From the NCBI GenBank assembly GCA_944392975.1, contig CALXYN010000003.1, forward strand, positions 1 to 64,000: a stretch of 64,000 nt of DNA, written 5' to 3'. Source of the DNA: an uncultured Spirochaetaceae bacterium (GTDB lineage: Bacteria > Spirochaetota > Spirochaetia > Sphaerochaetales > Sphaerochaetaceae). Below the pieces are notes generated by a model. The model saw nothing but the letters and a program-made list of their open reading frames with translations, ran no database searches and was not told the DNA's origin. Below, in pieces: positions 27,764 to 36,399 of the stretch. Position 1 is the first letter of the stretch; each line of letters opens with the position of its first letter. A program made the position numbers and the translations under genes.

Positions 27764-28657
27764 TCAAGAGAAAAGGTCAGGCTCTTTACTGGCCTTTACT
27801 TTCTTCGGCAGCAATCGCCGGAGATCTTTTTCAGAAGAATATGTCAGAGAACCACTCTCTATATGACGACCTGCCCAGGTGTAGGAAGGAACTTCAAGCA
27901 TCGACGAGGAGAGCATTGCTCTTCCTCCTCTTGCAAGAACCTTGTCAAATACAGCCCAGGATGGACCACCATCCTTTTCTTCTGCAAGAAAAACACTTTC
28001 TGAGATGGAAGCGATGAAGTTGTTTCTTACAACGACATGCCACCTTTCGCTTCTGACACTTGGAGGAAAGACAGAAAGGAGCAATCCCGATGCATAGATC
28101 CTGGCTCTAAGCTTTGCCTCGTTTGCTGAAGAACACCGTGAAATCGGATCTGAGAGGATTGCAATGACATTTCCATTTCTGTAAAGCATGTTTTCTGCTA
28201 CTAGAAAAGGAATACCGTCATCAAGAGTGAGTATGGCAGTAACATCCTCTGAAATGAGATATGAAAGCACCTGAAGCGCATCATACCGTCCTTGCATTGA
28301 AGGTCGGAGCATGCCAAGAATTGTCAATGTACGGGTTTTGAGAAGTTCAAGATTCCCAGATGCATAAATTACTGGGAAATACTCCCCATATTCATGTGGA
28401 AACAATGGAGATTCAGGAAAAATTGCCTTGGTTGCTATCCTTTCATTTTCAAAAGAGAGGGCTATCTCCTCTCTTAATGAAACAACCTCCTCTTTTCTCT
28501 TTTCCAGAAGTTCGGAAATAACAGATACAGCATCGCCAAAAGGAGCTTCTGGATCTGGAAGAGCCATTGTCAGTTTATAAGCTCTCTCCCTGTCTGAAGT
28601 GAGCGTGTAAAGTGTTTCATAATTTACAGCCCTCTCTTTATCCGGTGTCAAAGACAT
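27764..28657 (-). CDS. Divergent DprA/SMF-like protein
   Basis: A 297-residue protein whose centre follows the DprA Rossmann-fold pattern: FPVIYASGNLELL, TILGMLRPSMQGRYDA (in place of the usual VGSR.aS.YG), a TLDDGIPFLVAENM segment, IYASGLLLSVFPPS, and VVRNNFIASISESVFLAEE (DprA: RNRIIAGLS..vvVvEa). DprA loads RecA on incoming DNA in transformation. Sequence divergence is large, so the DNA-binding role is uncertain. The start overlaps the upstream panE-like stop by 10 bases (ATGTCTTTGA), with GGAGG upstream, implying coupling. Confidence 0.6.
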   Translation of the reverse strand: MSLTPDKERAVNYETLYTLTSDRERAYKLTMALPDPEAPFGDAVSVISELLEKRKEEVVSLREEIALSFENERIATKAIFPESPLFPHEYGEYFPVIYASGNLELLKTRTLTILGMLRPSMQGRYDALQVLSYLISEDVTAILTLDDGIPFLVAENMLYRNGNVIAILSDPISRCSSANEAKLRARIYASGLLLSVFPPSVRSERWHVVVRNNFIASISESVFLAEEKDGGPSWAVFDKVLARGGRAMLSSSMLEVPSYTWAGRHIESGSLTYSSEKDLRRLLPKKVKASKEPDLFS

Positions 28658-29541
28658 TTTCTCTTTGCCTCCAGCAATATTGAGATGAAATCAGAAACAG
28701 GCGTTTCCATTCCATGCTTTTTACCAAGCCTTGATACAGCTCCTGCAAAATATCTGTTTTCAGTATTTCTGCCTGCAAGTACATCCTGCAACATAGAAGT
28801 CTTTCCGTGATCACGCAGTCTCGTGACTCTCCGAATCATCTCCTCGACATCATTCTGAGAAAGGTTCACACCCTCTTTGCCAGCAACACTCTGTACTTCT
28901 TTTGCAACAATTCTCACAGCCCTGATGAAGTCATTATTCATGGAAATTGCAGCATAATCTGCCTCAAGTATCGCAGAGAGAGTATTGAAGCAGGTATTAA
29001 GCATAAACTTCCACCACTTCTCATGAAGAATATCATCAGGGATGACATACTGCTGACCGGCATCATCAAAAAGAGATGCAATGCGCTCTACGCGTTCCGT
29101 CCTTTCATTGTCTTTTTCGCCGAATACAATTGTACCACTACCAGAGAAACAATTAATTTCCTGTCCGCTGTGATTGGATGATAGATCCGTTATGAAAGCC
29201 TGCAATACCTTCTCTTCACCGAAAACGGAAGCAATCTTCTCCTCTGCTTCGATTCCATTCAAAAGCGATATGATTGTAGTTCTGGGGCCAGAAAACGGGA
29301 AAGATTCTTCCATAGCCTCCTCAAGCTGCATGTTCTTGACAGCGAAAACCAGTAAATCTGCTTTATCGGCCTCCTGTTTGGTTTTAAGTGAAAAAGAGAC
29401 ATGTTCTCCATTAATTATAAAACCCTCACTGTATCTTTTCTTTCGTTCTTCATCGACAATGAAGGCCGTATCTGCAACATGGGAAAGCTTGTATCCAACA
29501 ACAGCGCCCACAGCGCCTGCCCCTATAATCCTTACTTTCAT
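28648..29541 (-). CDS. Ketopantoate reductase family protein (PanE/ApbA)
   Basis: A 297-residue NADPH-dependent reductase: Rossmann loop MKVRIIGAGAVGAVVG, then VFAVKNMQLEEA, SLLNGIEAEEKI and KWWKFMLNTCFNTLSAILE with the catalytic lysine, as in PanE, which makes pantoate for coenzyme A. Paralogues with other substrates exist, so panE is not certain. An unusually good promoter lies right at the start: -35 TTGATT (29571-29576), 17 bases, -10 TATTCT (29548-29553), 6 bases, ATG, hence a leaderless mRNA. It heads the operon with the dprA-like gene and alaS. Confidence 0.8.
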   Translation of the reverse strand: MKVRIIGAGAVGAVVGYKLSHVADTAFIVDEERKKRYSEGFIINGEHVSFSLKTKQEADKADLLVFAVKNMQLEEAMEESFPFSGPRTTIISLLNGIEAEEKIASVFGEEKVLQAFITDLSSNHSGQEINCFSGSGTIVFGEKDNERTERVERIASLFDDAGQQYVIPDDILHEKWWKFMLNTCFNTLSAILEADYAAISMNNDFIRAVRIVAKEVQSVAGKEGVNLSQNDVEEMIRRVTRLRDHGKTSMLQDVLAGRNTENRYFAGAVSRLGKKHGMETPVSDFISILLEAKRKCL

Positions 29542-29547
29542 AGAAAA

Positions 29548-29618
29548 AGAATAACCAACAGAAGAAAGGCAATCAATCTGTACTATGGCAATACGACCAT
29601 TTATGCTATTCTCTTTCT
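29548..29618. promoter_or_regulatory. Divergent leaderless promoters, panE-like operon and sensor-kinase operon
   Basis: Minus strand: TTGATT (29571-29576), 17-bp spacer, TATTCT (29548-29553), 6 bases to ATG 29541. Plus strand: extended -10 TGCTATTCT (hexamer 29607-29612), 6 bases to ATG 29619; its -35 is poor. Neither side has a ribosome site. Confidence 0.6.
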
Positions 29619-30872
29619 ATGATTGCGGTTCTACATTTACTCTTGTCATTGATTCTTGCATGGAACATAAGCGCAGCACTTCCGGCCTTTCTCAAGCCAA
29701 GATTCAAATCGCGCCTTTCCGTTTTTGTGAGAACTGCCCTCTTATATTTCATCTGTCTCTTCCCGATTGTTCCCGATTTCGTACAGACGTACATAGTATC
29801 GTACATATTCTTCCTTATTTACATTTTTCTCTTTTTCAATGAAGAGAAGGAAAAAAATATAACATTCTCCGTAATTTTCTTTTCAGTCATCGGTTCCTGG
29901 TCATTTCTCTCTTCATGGTGGATAAAACGAATTGCAGGAAGCAATATTCCGATTGGAATAACAACCCTCATAGCGATACTCCTCATTGTTCTCGCATTCC
30001 TGTATTTCAGCATCTTCAGAGTCTATTTCAGACAGGTAGCAGACAGCATGCTTCTCAAGTTCTTTACCAAGAGAATGTGGAATTACTCCACTTTTATTGC
30101 TCTGTCTCCTTCGGTAATAGTCCTGATTCTTGTCTCCAGTCCACCTAGGAACCTTGTATTCCTTCAAATGCTGACATTTTTCTCAATCGCGCTGTCAACA
30201 GTCATTTTCCCCCTTCTTTACCAGATGGGAAGAAGTGCAAAACTTGCAGAAGAGAATTCAAGGCTCACCGCCAGAAGTGAGTATTATCAGGGCATAGAGG
30301 CACAGCAGCAGGAAATACGGAAAATAAAGCATGATATAATGAATCATCTAACGGTCGTTGCCACATACCTCGACTTAGGTGAATACGATAAGGCCATGGA
30401 TTACCTGAAAGAAATCGGAACACGTTTCTCCGGTCTCACCAAACAGTACACACCCAGCACTCTCATAAACGCAATACTCAATTACAAAAAGCAGAAGGCT
30501 GAATCTCTGGGAATTGAACTTGATATCAAAGCAGATATAACAGTGAAAACAGATGATACGGAAATTGACCTCTGCACACTCATTTCCAATACTTTGGACA
30601 ATGCTATTGAAGCGGATCCACCTGACAAGAAAATACTGCTTGAAATGCTTGATGACGGCGAAAAACTACTCTTCTCCGTCACAAACAGGTATGAAAAGAA
30701 GATTGAGAAGAATGAAGATGGATCTTTTATATCATCAAAAGCTGATAAACAGAACCACGGTCTTGGAATAAAGAACATTGAAGAAGCCGTAGCCCGTATG
30801 AATGGAAAAATCACAGTCACTGCAGAAAACGGTATCTTCAGGGTATATGCGGAGGTACCTACAAGGAAATGA
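29619..30872 (+). CDS. AgrC-like GHKL sensor histidine kinase
   Basis: A 417-residue membrane kinase. Six or so hydrophobic segments fill residues 1-200; a coiled linker leads to the dimerisation helix IRKIKHDIMNHLTVVATYLD with phospho-acceptor His238, and the ATPase part has the N box NTLDNAIEAD and the glycine-rich KQNHGLGIKNIEEAV. This layout is that of AgrC/CitA-type kinases, which usually pair with a LytTR regulator, absent here. Its stop overlaps the next kinase by four bases (ATGA), so it may feed the same response regulator. The ligand is unknown. Confidence 0.85.
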   Translation: MIAVLHLLLSLILAWNISAALPAFLKPRFKSRLSVFVRTALLYFICLFPIVPDFVQTYIVSYIFFLIYIFLFFNEEKEKNITFSVIFFSVIGSWSFLSSWWIKRIAGSNIPIGITTLIAILLIVLAFLYFSIFRVYFRQVADSMLLKFFTKRMWNYSTFIALSPSVIVLILVSSPPRNLVFLQMLTFFSIALSTVIFPLLYQMGRSAKLAEENSRLTARSEYYQGIEAQQQEIRKIKHDIMNHLTVVATYLDLGEYDKAMDYLKEIGTRFSGLTKQYTPSTLINAILNYKKQKAESLGIELDIKADITVKTDDTEIDLCTLISNTLDNAIEADPPDKKILLEMLDDGEKLLFSVTNRYEKKIEKNEDGSFISSKADKQNHGLGIKNIEEAVARMNGKITVTAENGIFRVYAEVPTRK

Positions 30873-32548
30873 GAATCAAACAGACATTATCAAAAAGGCT
30901 GATTCTCTACTTCCTGACGGTAATGCTTGTACCCTTCATCATTTTCCTGTCTTTCTACATTCTTTCTGGAGAAGAGACACTTACGCGGGTTCTGACTTCC
31001 CAGGCAGATATCCTCATCGAAACAGACGCGGGTTTCATAAAGTCTGTCATTGAGGACTACAGACATAAATCATACCTCATTGCTACAAACAGCCGTATAT
31101 TGACTGCAATCGAAAGCGGAATCCAACCTGAAGGAGACAGCGCAAGGGCAATATATTCCGACATATACTCTGTAATGTCTGGAGATACCTATCTTGCCTC
31201 TCTTTCAATCGTATCATCCGATGGTAATGTAAGGATATCCACACACGAATTTCCAGAGAAATATGATACAAGAACACACAGCAACGCATGGGATGAAACG
31301 AATATAATCTCTCTTGCAGAGAGGAATGTGAACAAACACAAACCCTGGTTCATCTCGCTCTCTGACCATAGAATTGAGAACGGCCATCAGATTGCATTCT
31401 CACTTCTTCGCCGCATCGGAGTCTATGGATATGCGATTATAGATGTATATACAGATGCTTTTTCCCAATACATAGGGAGCGATGGATTCTTTTCAGATCT
31501 CATTCTGACGGACAGCAGTTCCTATCAGGCATACTCGCTCCTGCATCCACAGAACCATGGTGATTTCTCATCATTTCCAGCACTCAAAGAAGGAGAGAAT
31601 CTTATTGCCAGACCGATAGCTGACACGGATTTATCGATTGTTGGAGTAATAAACATGGAAAATGTGGCAATGGGATTCCGCTCTGTGATGTTCTACTTCC
31701 TCCTTAGCCTTGCAGCAGGAATTGTCGTATCCGTGCTTCTGACAATCATATTCTCCCGTTCGATCTCAAAACGTTTTTCGTTGATAACATCTGGGATGAA
31801 ACGTTTTGAGAAAGGCGACTTCACGACAAAGCTCAACACAACAGGGATATATGAATTTGACCATCTCTCAATAACATTCAACATCATGGTCAAACGCATC
31901 GAGACCCTTATTGAACGGCAGCGGGAAGAAGAGGCAAAACGAGCTGAGGCAGAGAGAAAAGCTCTTGAAAGCCAGCTGAATCCGCATTTCCTTTTCAATA
32001 CACTTTCCACGATCAAGGCACTTGCACGGCTTCATGGAGAAGATCAGATTTATACTATTGCTGTGAGACTGGGAAAGCTTCTCAGATACACAATCGACAA
32101 TCATGCCCCGGATGAAAGCGTAAAAGAGGCACTGGATCTTACAGAAAGCTATCTGATGATCCAGGAAATAAGATTTGGAGACCGGCTGCATTACAGCATT
32201 GAATGTGATGAAAAACTCAGTACATTCACCATACCCCGCCTTATAATCCAGCCACTTGCAGAGAATGCAGTCATCCATGGACTGGAAGAAAAAACCGGAG
32301 AATGGAATATAAACATTGCGATCCGGGAAGATGGAAATAAAGTTGTAATCACTGTCGCTGATAACGGACTTGGCTTTGACACCTCAAAGCTTTCTGCAGC
32401 TATCGTGAACGAAGGACATACAGGGCTGTATAATATCAGGAGAAGGCTCGAATTAAGATATGGAACTAATTTCCTGTTCGAAATTCATTCTGAAATCGGT
32501 AAAGGAACAGAAATCAGAATTGAGCTGCCAAAGGAGGATGGGAGATGA
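30869..32548 (+). CDS. YesM-type sensor histidine kinase
   Basis: A 559-residue kinase: one membrane helix near residues 14-32, an extracytoplasmic cache-like sensor of about 230 residues, a second helix near 270-292, HAMP (RFEKGDFTTKLNT), then a His_kinase domain with the acceptor His373 in LESQLNPHFLFNTLSTI and an ATPase domain with PRLIIQPLAENAVIHGLEE and DNGLGFD. YesM kinases sense sugars or their binding proteins and work with YesN regulators next to sugar ABC operons, exactly the context here. It overlaps both neighbours by ATGA. Confidence 0.92.
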   Translation: MRIKQTLSKRLILYFLTVMLVPFIIFLSFYILSGEETLTRVLTSQADILIETDAGFIKSVIEDYRHKSYLIATNSRILTAIESGIQPEGDSARAIYSDIYSVMSGDTYLASLSIVSSDGNVRISTHEFPEKYDTRTHSNAWDETNIISLAERNVNKHKPWFISLSDHRIENGHQIAFSLLRRIGVYGYAIIDVYTDAFSQYIGSDGFFSDLILTDSSSYQAYSLLHPQNHGDFSSFPALKEGENLIARPIADTDLSIVGVINMENVAMGFRSVMFYFLLSLAAGIVVSVLLTIIFSRSISKRFSLITSGMKRFEKGDFTTKLNTTGIYEFDHLSITFNIMVKRIETLIERQREEEAKRAEAERKALESQLNPHFLFNTLSTIKALARLHGEDQIYTIAVRLGKLLRYTIDNHAPDESVKEALDLTESYLMIQEIRFGDRLHYSIECDEKLSTFTIPRLIIQPLAENAVIHGLEEKTGEWNINIAIREDGNKVVITVADNGLGFDTSKLSAAIVNEGHTGLYNIRRRLELRYGTNFLFEIHSEIGKGTEIRIELPKEDGR

Positions 32549-33297
32549 GAAGACTTGGAGTCATTCTTGTAGAAGATGAGGTTCTTATACTTGAAGAACT
32601 AAAAGTCTCCATACCATGGAAAGACTACGGGTTTGAGGTTCTGGGAACTGCTGGTAACGGAATTGATGGAGAAAGGATCATAGAAGAGCTTAATCCTGAT
32701 ATCGTAATCACGGATATAAGACTCCCGGGAAAGACCGGATTAGAGATGCTGGAAGCCGCCTCGGTAGAACATGGGATAATCCTTTCCGGATACACAGATT
32801 TCAATTACATGCAGAAAGCCATCAGGCTCGGTGTTTTTGATTATCTTCAGAAACCTGTAGACAGTACAGAGCTAATGGATTCGCTGAAAAAGCTACGCGA
32901 CATGATCCTTGAAGAGGAGAAGACTGAAAAAGCCATCATCAAAGGAACAGATGGAATCGCACTTCCAGGAAAAATAAAGAACCATACAATCAGGATGGCT
33001 ATCGATTTCATCTATGAGAACTATAGTGAGAGTATCGGGTTACAGGACATAGCTGCAGTGACTCATGTGACTGAGAACTATATCTCCACCCTCTTCAAGG
33101 AAGAGACAGGAATGAACTTTCTGCAGTATCTGAATATCGTGAGAATAAACAAATCGCTTTCACTTCTGCATGATACGGGAATGAATATTACAGAAATAGC
33201 AACTGCAACAGGATTCGTTACACCAGGTTATTTCACAAAGATATTCCGCAGATTCATCGGCAAGACACCTACAGAATACAGGAACTCACTTCAGTAG
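32545..33297 (+). CDS. YesN-type response regulator with AraC DNA-binding domain
   Basis: A 250-residue regulator: receiver domain with Asp57 in IVITDIRLPG, the acidic pair EDE at 10-12 and Lys in QKPVDS, joined by a short linker to an AraC-type double HTH (IGLQDIAAVTHVTENYISTL, then ITEIATATGFVTPGYFTKIF and the final GKTPTEYR). Other YesN proteins are longer, with an extra central region missing here. It is the partner of the overlapping YesM kinase and presumably activates the divergent-facing ABC operon whose promoter carries 20-bp-spaced repeats. Its last 12 bases overlap the stop of the convergent binding-protein gene. Confidence 0.92.
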   Translation: MRRLGVILVEDEVLILEELKVSIPWKDYGFEVLGTAGNGIDGERIIEELNPDIVITDIRLPGKTGLEMLEAASVEHGIILSGYTDFNYMQKAIRLGVFDYLQKPVDSTELMDSLKKLRDMILEEEKTEKAIIKGTDGIALPGKIKNHTIRMAIDFIYENYSESIGLQDIAAVTHVTENYISTLFKEETGMNFLQYLNIVRINKSLSLLHDTGMNITEIATATGFVTPGYFTKIFRRFIGKTPTEYRNSLQ

Positions 33298-34560
33298 CTC
33301 TTCAGCAGAAGCTCTCAATGCCTGTACGGCTTTCTCTGGAGGAACAGAATAGAGCATTACAGACTCCACTGCTTCACCAATGAGGCTCTGAAGCTCTGAA
33401 GCATGTGGCCCTGAATAGACTTCATGGCTGCGTTTCTCATCGTTTATGAATACGTCCGAATATGGTTTTGAATGCAACAAATCAGAGTCAGTAATGCGTT
33501 TCAACGGCATTATCAGACCTATCTCGTCAAGGTATTCTTCCGCATGTGCCGCAAAATAACCGGCAAGCTTCCAGGCTTCCACTTTTGTTTTCTCATCACT
33601 TGCAGAATTGACCATAAAGTAATGGAAATATGGAGAAGCTGCTTCATCTGATACAGAATCTGAAAATACCGGGAATGGTGCAACCATCCAATCGCCGGAA
33701 GCATAGAACTCGGGGTTCTGACTAAGTAGTCTGCTTTCCTGATAAAGACCAGACAAACACATGGCTATGCCTTCTGAATTGAAAAGCTCCCTGGCATTAG
33801 CATATGTAGGAGAGCCAAGATTTCTTCCTGATGGGCCCCATTCGTACATAAAGGAAAGTGCTCTTTCCCATGCATCGTCGTTGTAAATCACACTACCATC
33901 CGGAGCAAATATATCCCCTCCAAGCTGTCGTACCATTGGCACGAAGAATGAGAGATAATAAGGATATCGGAAATCAAAACCACGGCATTCAAGGATTCCA
34001 TCCTTACGAATCGTCAGTTTCTCTGCAATCTCCATCAGCTCTTCCCAGGTTGCAGGAGGATTATCCGGATTGAACCCATGATTGCTAAGAAGAGTGCGGT
34101 TTACATATAAACACCAGATTGTATATTCCAATGGTATGCCATAAATCAAACCATCTTTTGTCACAGTGGAAAACGAGGATTGGATATAAGCATCTTTCAA
34201 ACTTTCAATGGAATCATAACCAAGGGACGCGGCATCGACAGGGTCGAGTTTATCATTCAAAAGGAGCGCAGATATCTCCTCCGATGGAAGATTAAATAGA
34301 TCCGGGCCATCATCCGCACCAAATGAAGCTGAAATCATATCAACAAGCTCTGCAGAACCGTACTCTGTACGAATGACGCTCACACCAGGGTTCTCTTTCT
34401 CAAAACTTTCAATCAACCGCTCTTCCAGAACTTTACGGCTGTCATCCTCATGTGTCCAATATTCTATTGTAACAAAATCATCCTTCTCCCCTGAACAAGA
34501 GGGAAGAAGGATAAGAATAAAAAGAAGATATATAAAAGCCTTAGCCTTTACGCGAATCAT
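33286..34560 (-). CDS. Sugar ABC transporter binding lipoprotein (second of a paralogous pair)
   Basis: A 424-residue family 1 extracellular binding protein. The start at 34560 gives a lipoprotein signal with lipobox LLPSC (Cys22). The mature part parallels the protein at 36400-37692 through its whole length: IEYWTHEDD.R..LEERL, GPDLFNL, GRNLGSPTYANARELF, GDWMVAPFPVF and the conserved tail. Thus one operon carries a lipidated and a non-lipidated paralogue. The gene overlaps the upstream permease stop by 20 bases. Ligand: an oligosaccharide by family, not determined. Confidence 0.88.
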   Translation of the reverse strand: MIRVKAKAFIYLLFILILLPSCSGEKDDFVTIEYWTHEDDSRKVLEERLIESFEKENPGVSVIRTEYGSAELVDMISASFGADDGPDLFNLPSEEISALLLNDKLDPVDAASLGYDSIESLKDAYIQSSFSTVTKDGLIYGIPLEYTIWCLYVNRTLLSNHGFNPDNPPATWEELMEIAEKLTIRKDGILECRGFDFRYPYYLSFFVPMVRQLGGDIFAPDGSVIYNDDAWERALSFMYEWGPSGRNLGSPTYANARELFNSEGIAMCLSGLYQESRLLSQNPEFYASGDWMVAPFPVFSDSVSDEAASPYFHYFMVNSASDEKTKVEAWKLAGYFAAHAEEYLDEIGLIMPLKRITDSDLLHSKPYSDVFINDEKRSHEVYSGPHASELQSLIGEAVESVMLYSVPPEKAVQALRASAEELLK

Positions 34561-35416
34561 ATACCGCCGCACCACCCAAGAAGTATTTGGACAAAGAGAA
34601 GAATAGGATGAACATAGGTATCGAAGCAAGGAATGCACAGGCCATCATAGCACCTTCATCAGTCATCTTCTCTTCACTGAACTTCGTGATGTACTGCGGG
34701 ATGGTTTTCATTGTCTCACTTTGAGCAACAAGAAGTGGCCAAAGGAGGTTATCCCACTGATTTCGGAATGAGAGGATTCCCAGAGTAGCTATGACAGGTT
34801 TCGAGTTGGGAAGGACTATGCTGGAATAAATACGTGGTTCCGAAAGTCCATCAACTCTTGCCGCATCGAGATACTCAGATGGGAATGTCAGCAGATACTG
34901 ACGCATCTGGAATACTCCGAATGCAGAAACCATGAAAGGTATAATCATGCCACGATACGTATTAATCATCTTCATACCAGATACTACCATATAAAGTGGA
35001 ATCATGATTGCTTCAAATGGAATCATCATCGTAGACATGATGGCAAGGAATATCAGATTGCGTCCTTTGAATTTGAATTTTGCAAGTCCATAACCACAAA
35101 GTGAAGCAAGGAATACCGTTGTTACGCTGTCCGTTATAGCCACAATGAGGGAGTTCAGAAGATTCCGGAAGAATACCGGGTTATCATTGTTTCCCATAAT
35201 GGCTTTCTGGAAATTCGTGAAAAACGTCCTGTCAGCACTCGTGAAGTATTCACGCGATGGAATCCAGGAAAAAGGCATCGCCAAAATCTGCTTTGCATCC
35301 ATGAAAGATGCAACGACCATGAAGATGATTGGAGTAACGGTGAAAAGGAACACAAGAATCAGAAGAATCCAGATGAGGACTTCAGCTATCGTTATTTTAC
35401 CGACAAACTTATTCAT
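34541..35416 (-). CDS. Sugar ABC transporter permease, MalG-like
   Basis: A 291-residue inner membrane protein with six hydrophobic segments and the EAA loop YLDAARVDGLSEPRIYSSIV, where the ATPase docks. The start at 35416 has a perfect GAGGAGG. It directly follows the MalF-like permease and precedes the lipidated binding protein; no ATPase gene is present in the operon. Confidence 0.92.
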   Translation of the reverse strand: MNKFVGKITIAEVLIWILLILVFLFTVTPIIFMVVASFMDAKQILAMPFSWIPSREYFTSADRTFFTNFQKAIMGNNDNPVFFRNLLNSLIVAITDSVTTVFLASLCGYGLAKFKFKGRNLIFLAIMSTMMIPFEAIMIPLYMVVSGMKMINTYRGMIIPFMVSAFGVFQMRQYLLTFPSEYLDAARVDGLSEPRIYSSIVLPNSKPVIATLGILSFRNQWDNLLWPLLVAQSETMKTIPQYITKFSEEKMTDEGAMMACAFLASIPMFILFFSLSKYFLGGAAVYDSRKG

Positions 35417-35427
35417 TATTCCTCCTC

Positions 35428-36351
35428 TCAATACTCAACATCTTCGCTTGAACGTGTCAGACGAAGCTGGATGTACGTGAAAACAAGCATAATCAGGAAA
35501 AGTACAATAGACATGGCGCTTGCACGGCCAAGACGTCCGTTCCTGATTCCGGTGAAGTAGATATTCATCGTAATGACGTCTATCGGGAATCTTGATGAAC
35601 CGCCCTGATGAAGCATGTACTGGGTGCTGAATGTCTTCAGGCACTGAAGCATTGCCATGATTGAAACCATCGCAGTAGTAGGCTTCAGCAAAGGCAGAGT
35701 TATTTTCCAGAATGTATGCCATCGGGAAGAACCATCTACCGTTGCGGCCTCATAGATTGTATTAGGTATTGCCGCAAGTCCTGTTATGAAGAGGATCACG
35801 AAATAACCTATGTATTTCCAAAAATAAATCATCATTGTCGATATCTGAAGCATTGTCGAATCGACAAGCCAGTTATAATCGACACCGGATGTATGCATTA
35901 CGAAGTTGGAAATCTGATTCATCAGACCTCTTGGATCGAAGATAATCATCCAGATAGAAGCTGCAACAACCGAAGAGAGAACAGCCGGAGTATAGTACAT
36001 CAGCTGGAAAAATCCTCTGTACTTGTCCTTTCTGAGCTGCATCAGGAATGTTGCAATAATCAGGGAGGCAATAATCATCGGGATGAATGTTCCGATGGTA
36101 AAGATAAGTGTAGCCCTGATTGAATTTGAAAGCGGGAATCCGCCGTTGTCCTTTGTAAATATGTAAATATAGTTTTCCAGGCCGACAAACTCGCTTGTCC
36201 TAGCTATTGCCCTTCTGTTCGTAAGAGATGTTATTAAGGCATTAATAATAGGATAAAAACTGAAAACTGCGAAGAAAATCAGACAAGGAATTGTGAATAT
36301 AAGGCCCCATTTAGCCTGTTTACGTTCGATGCTGTAGCTTTTCTGTCCCAC
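35428..36351 (-). CDS. Sugar ABC transporter permease, MalF-like
   Basis: A 307-residue permease: GLIFTIPCLIFFAVFSFYPI as the first segment, five more segments and the EAA loop YEAATVDGSSRWHTFWKITL. It forms the heterodimeric channel with the next gene. AGGAGGAT stands before the ATG. It lies 49 bases after the first binding protein gene. Confidence 0.92.
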   Translation of the reverse strand: MGQKSYSIERKQAKWGLIFTIPCLIFFAVFSFYPIINALITSLTNRRAIARTSEFVGLENYIYIFTKDNGGFPLSNSIRATLIFTIGTFIPMIIASLIIATFLMQLRKDKYRGFFQLMYYTPAVLSSVVAASIWMIIFDPRGLMNQISNFVMHTSGVDYNWLVDSTMLQISTMMIYFWKYIGYFVILFITGLAAIPNTIYEAATVDGSSRWHTFWKITLPLLKPTTAMVSIMAMLQCLKTFSTQYMLHQGGSSRFPIDVITMNIYFTGIRNGRLGRASAMSIVLFLIMLVFTYIQLRLTRSSEDVEY

Positions 36352-36399
36352 ATCATCCTCCTTATAGCTTGCCCGGGTTGCCCCGGGCAGAAGAGATTA

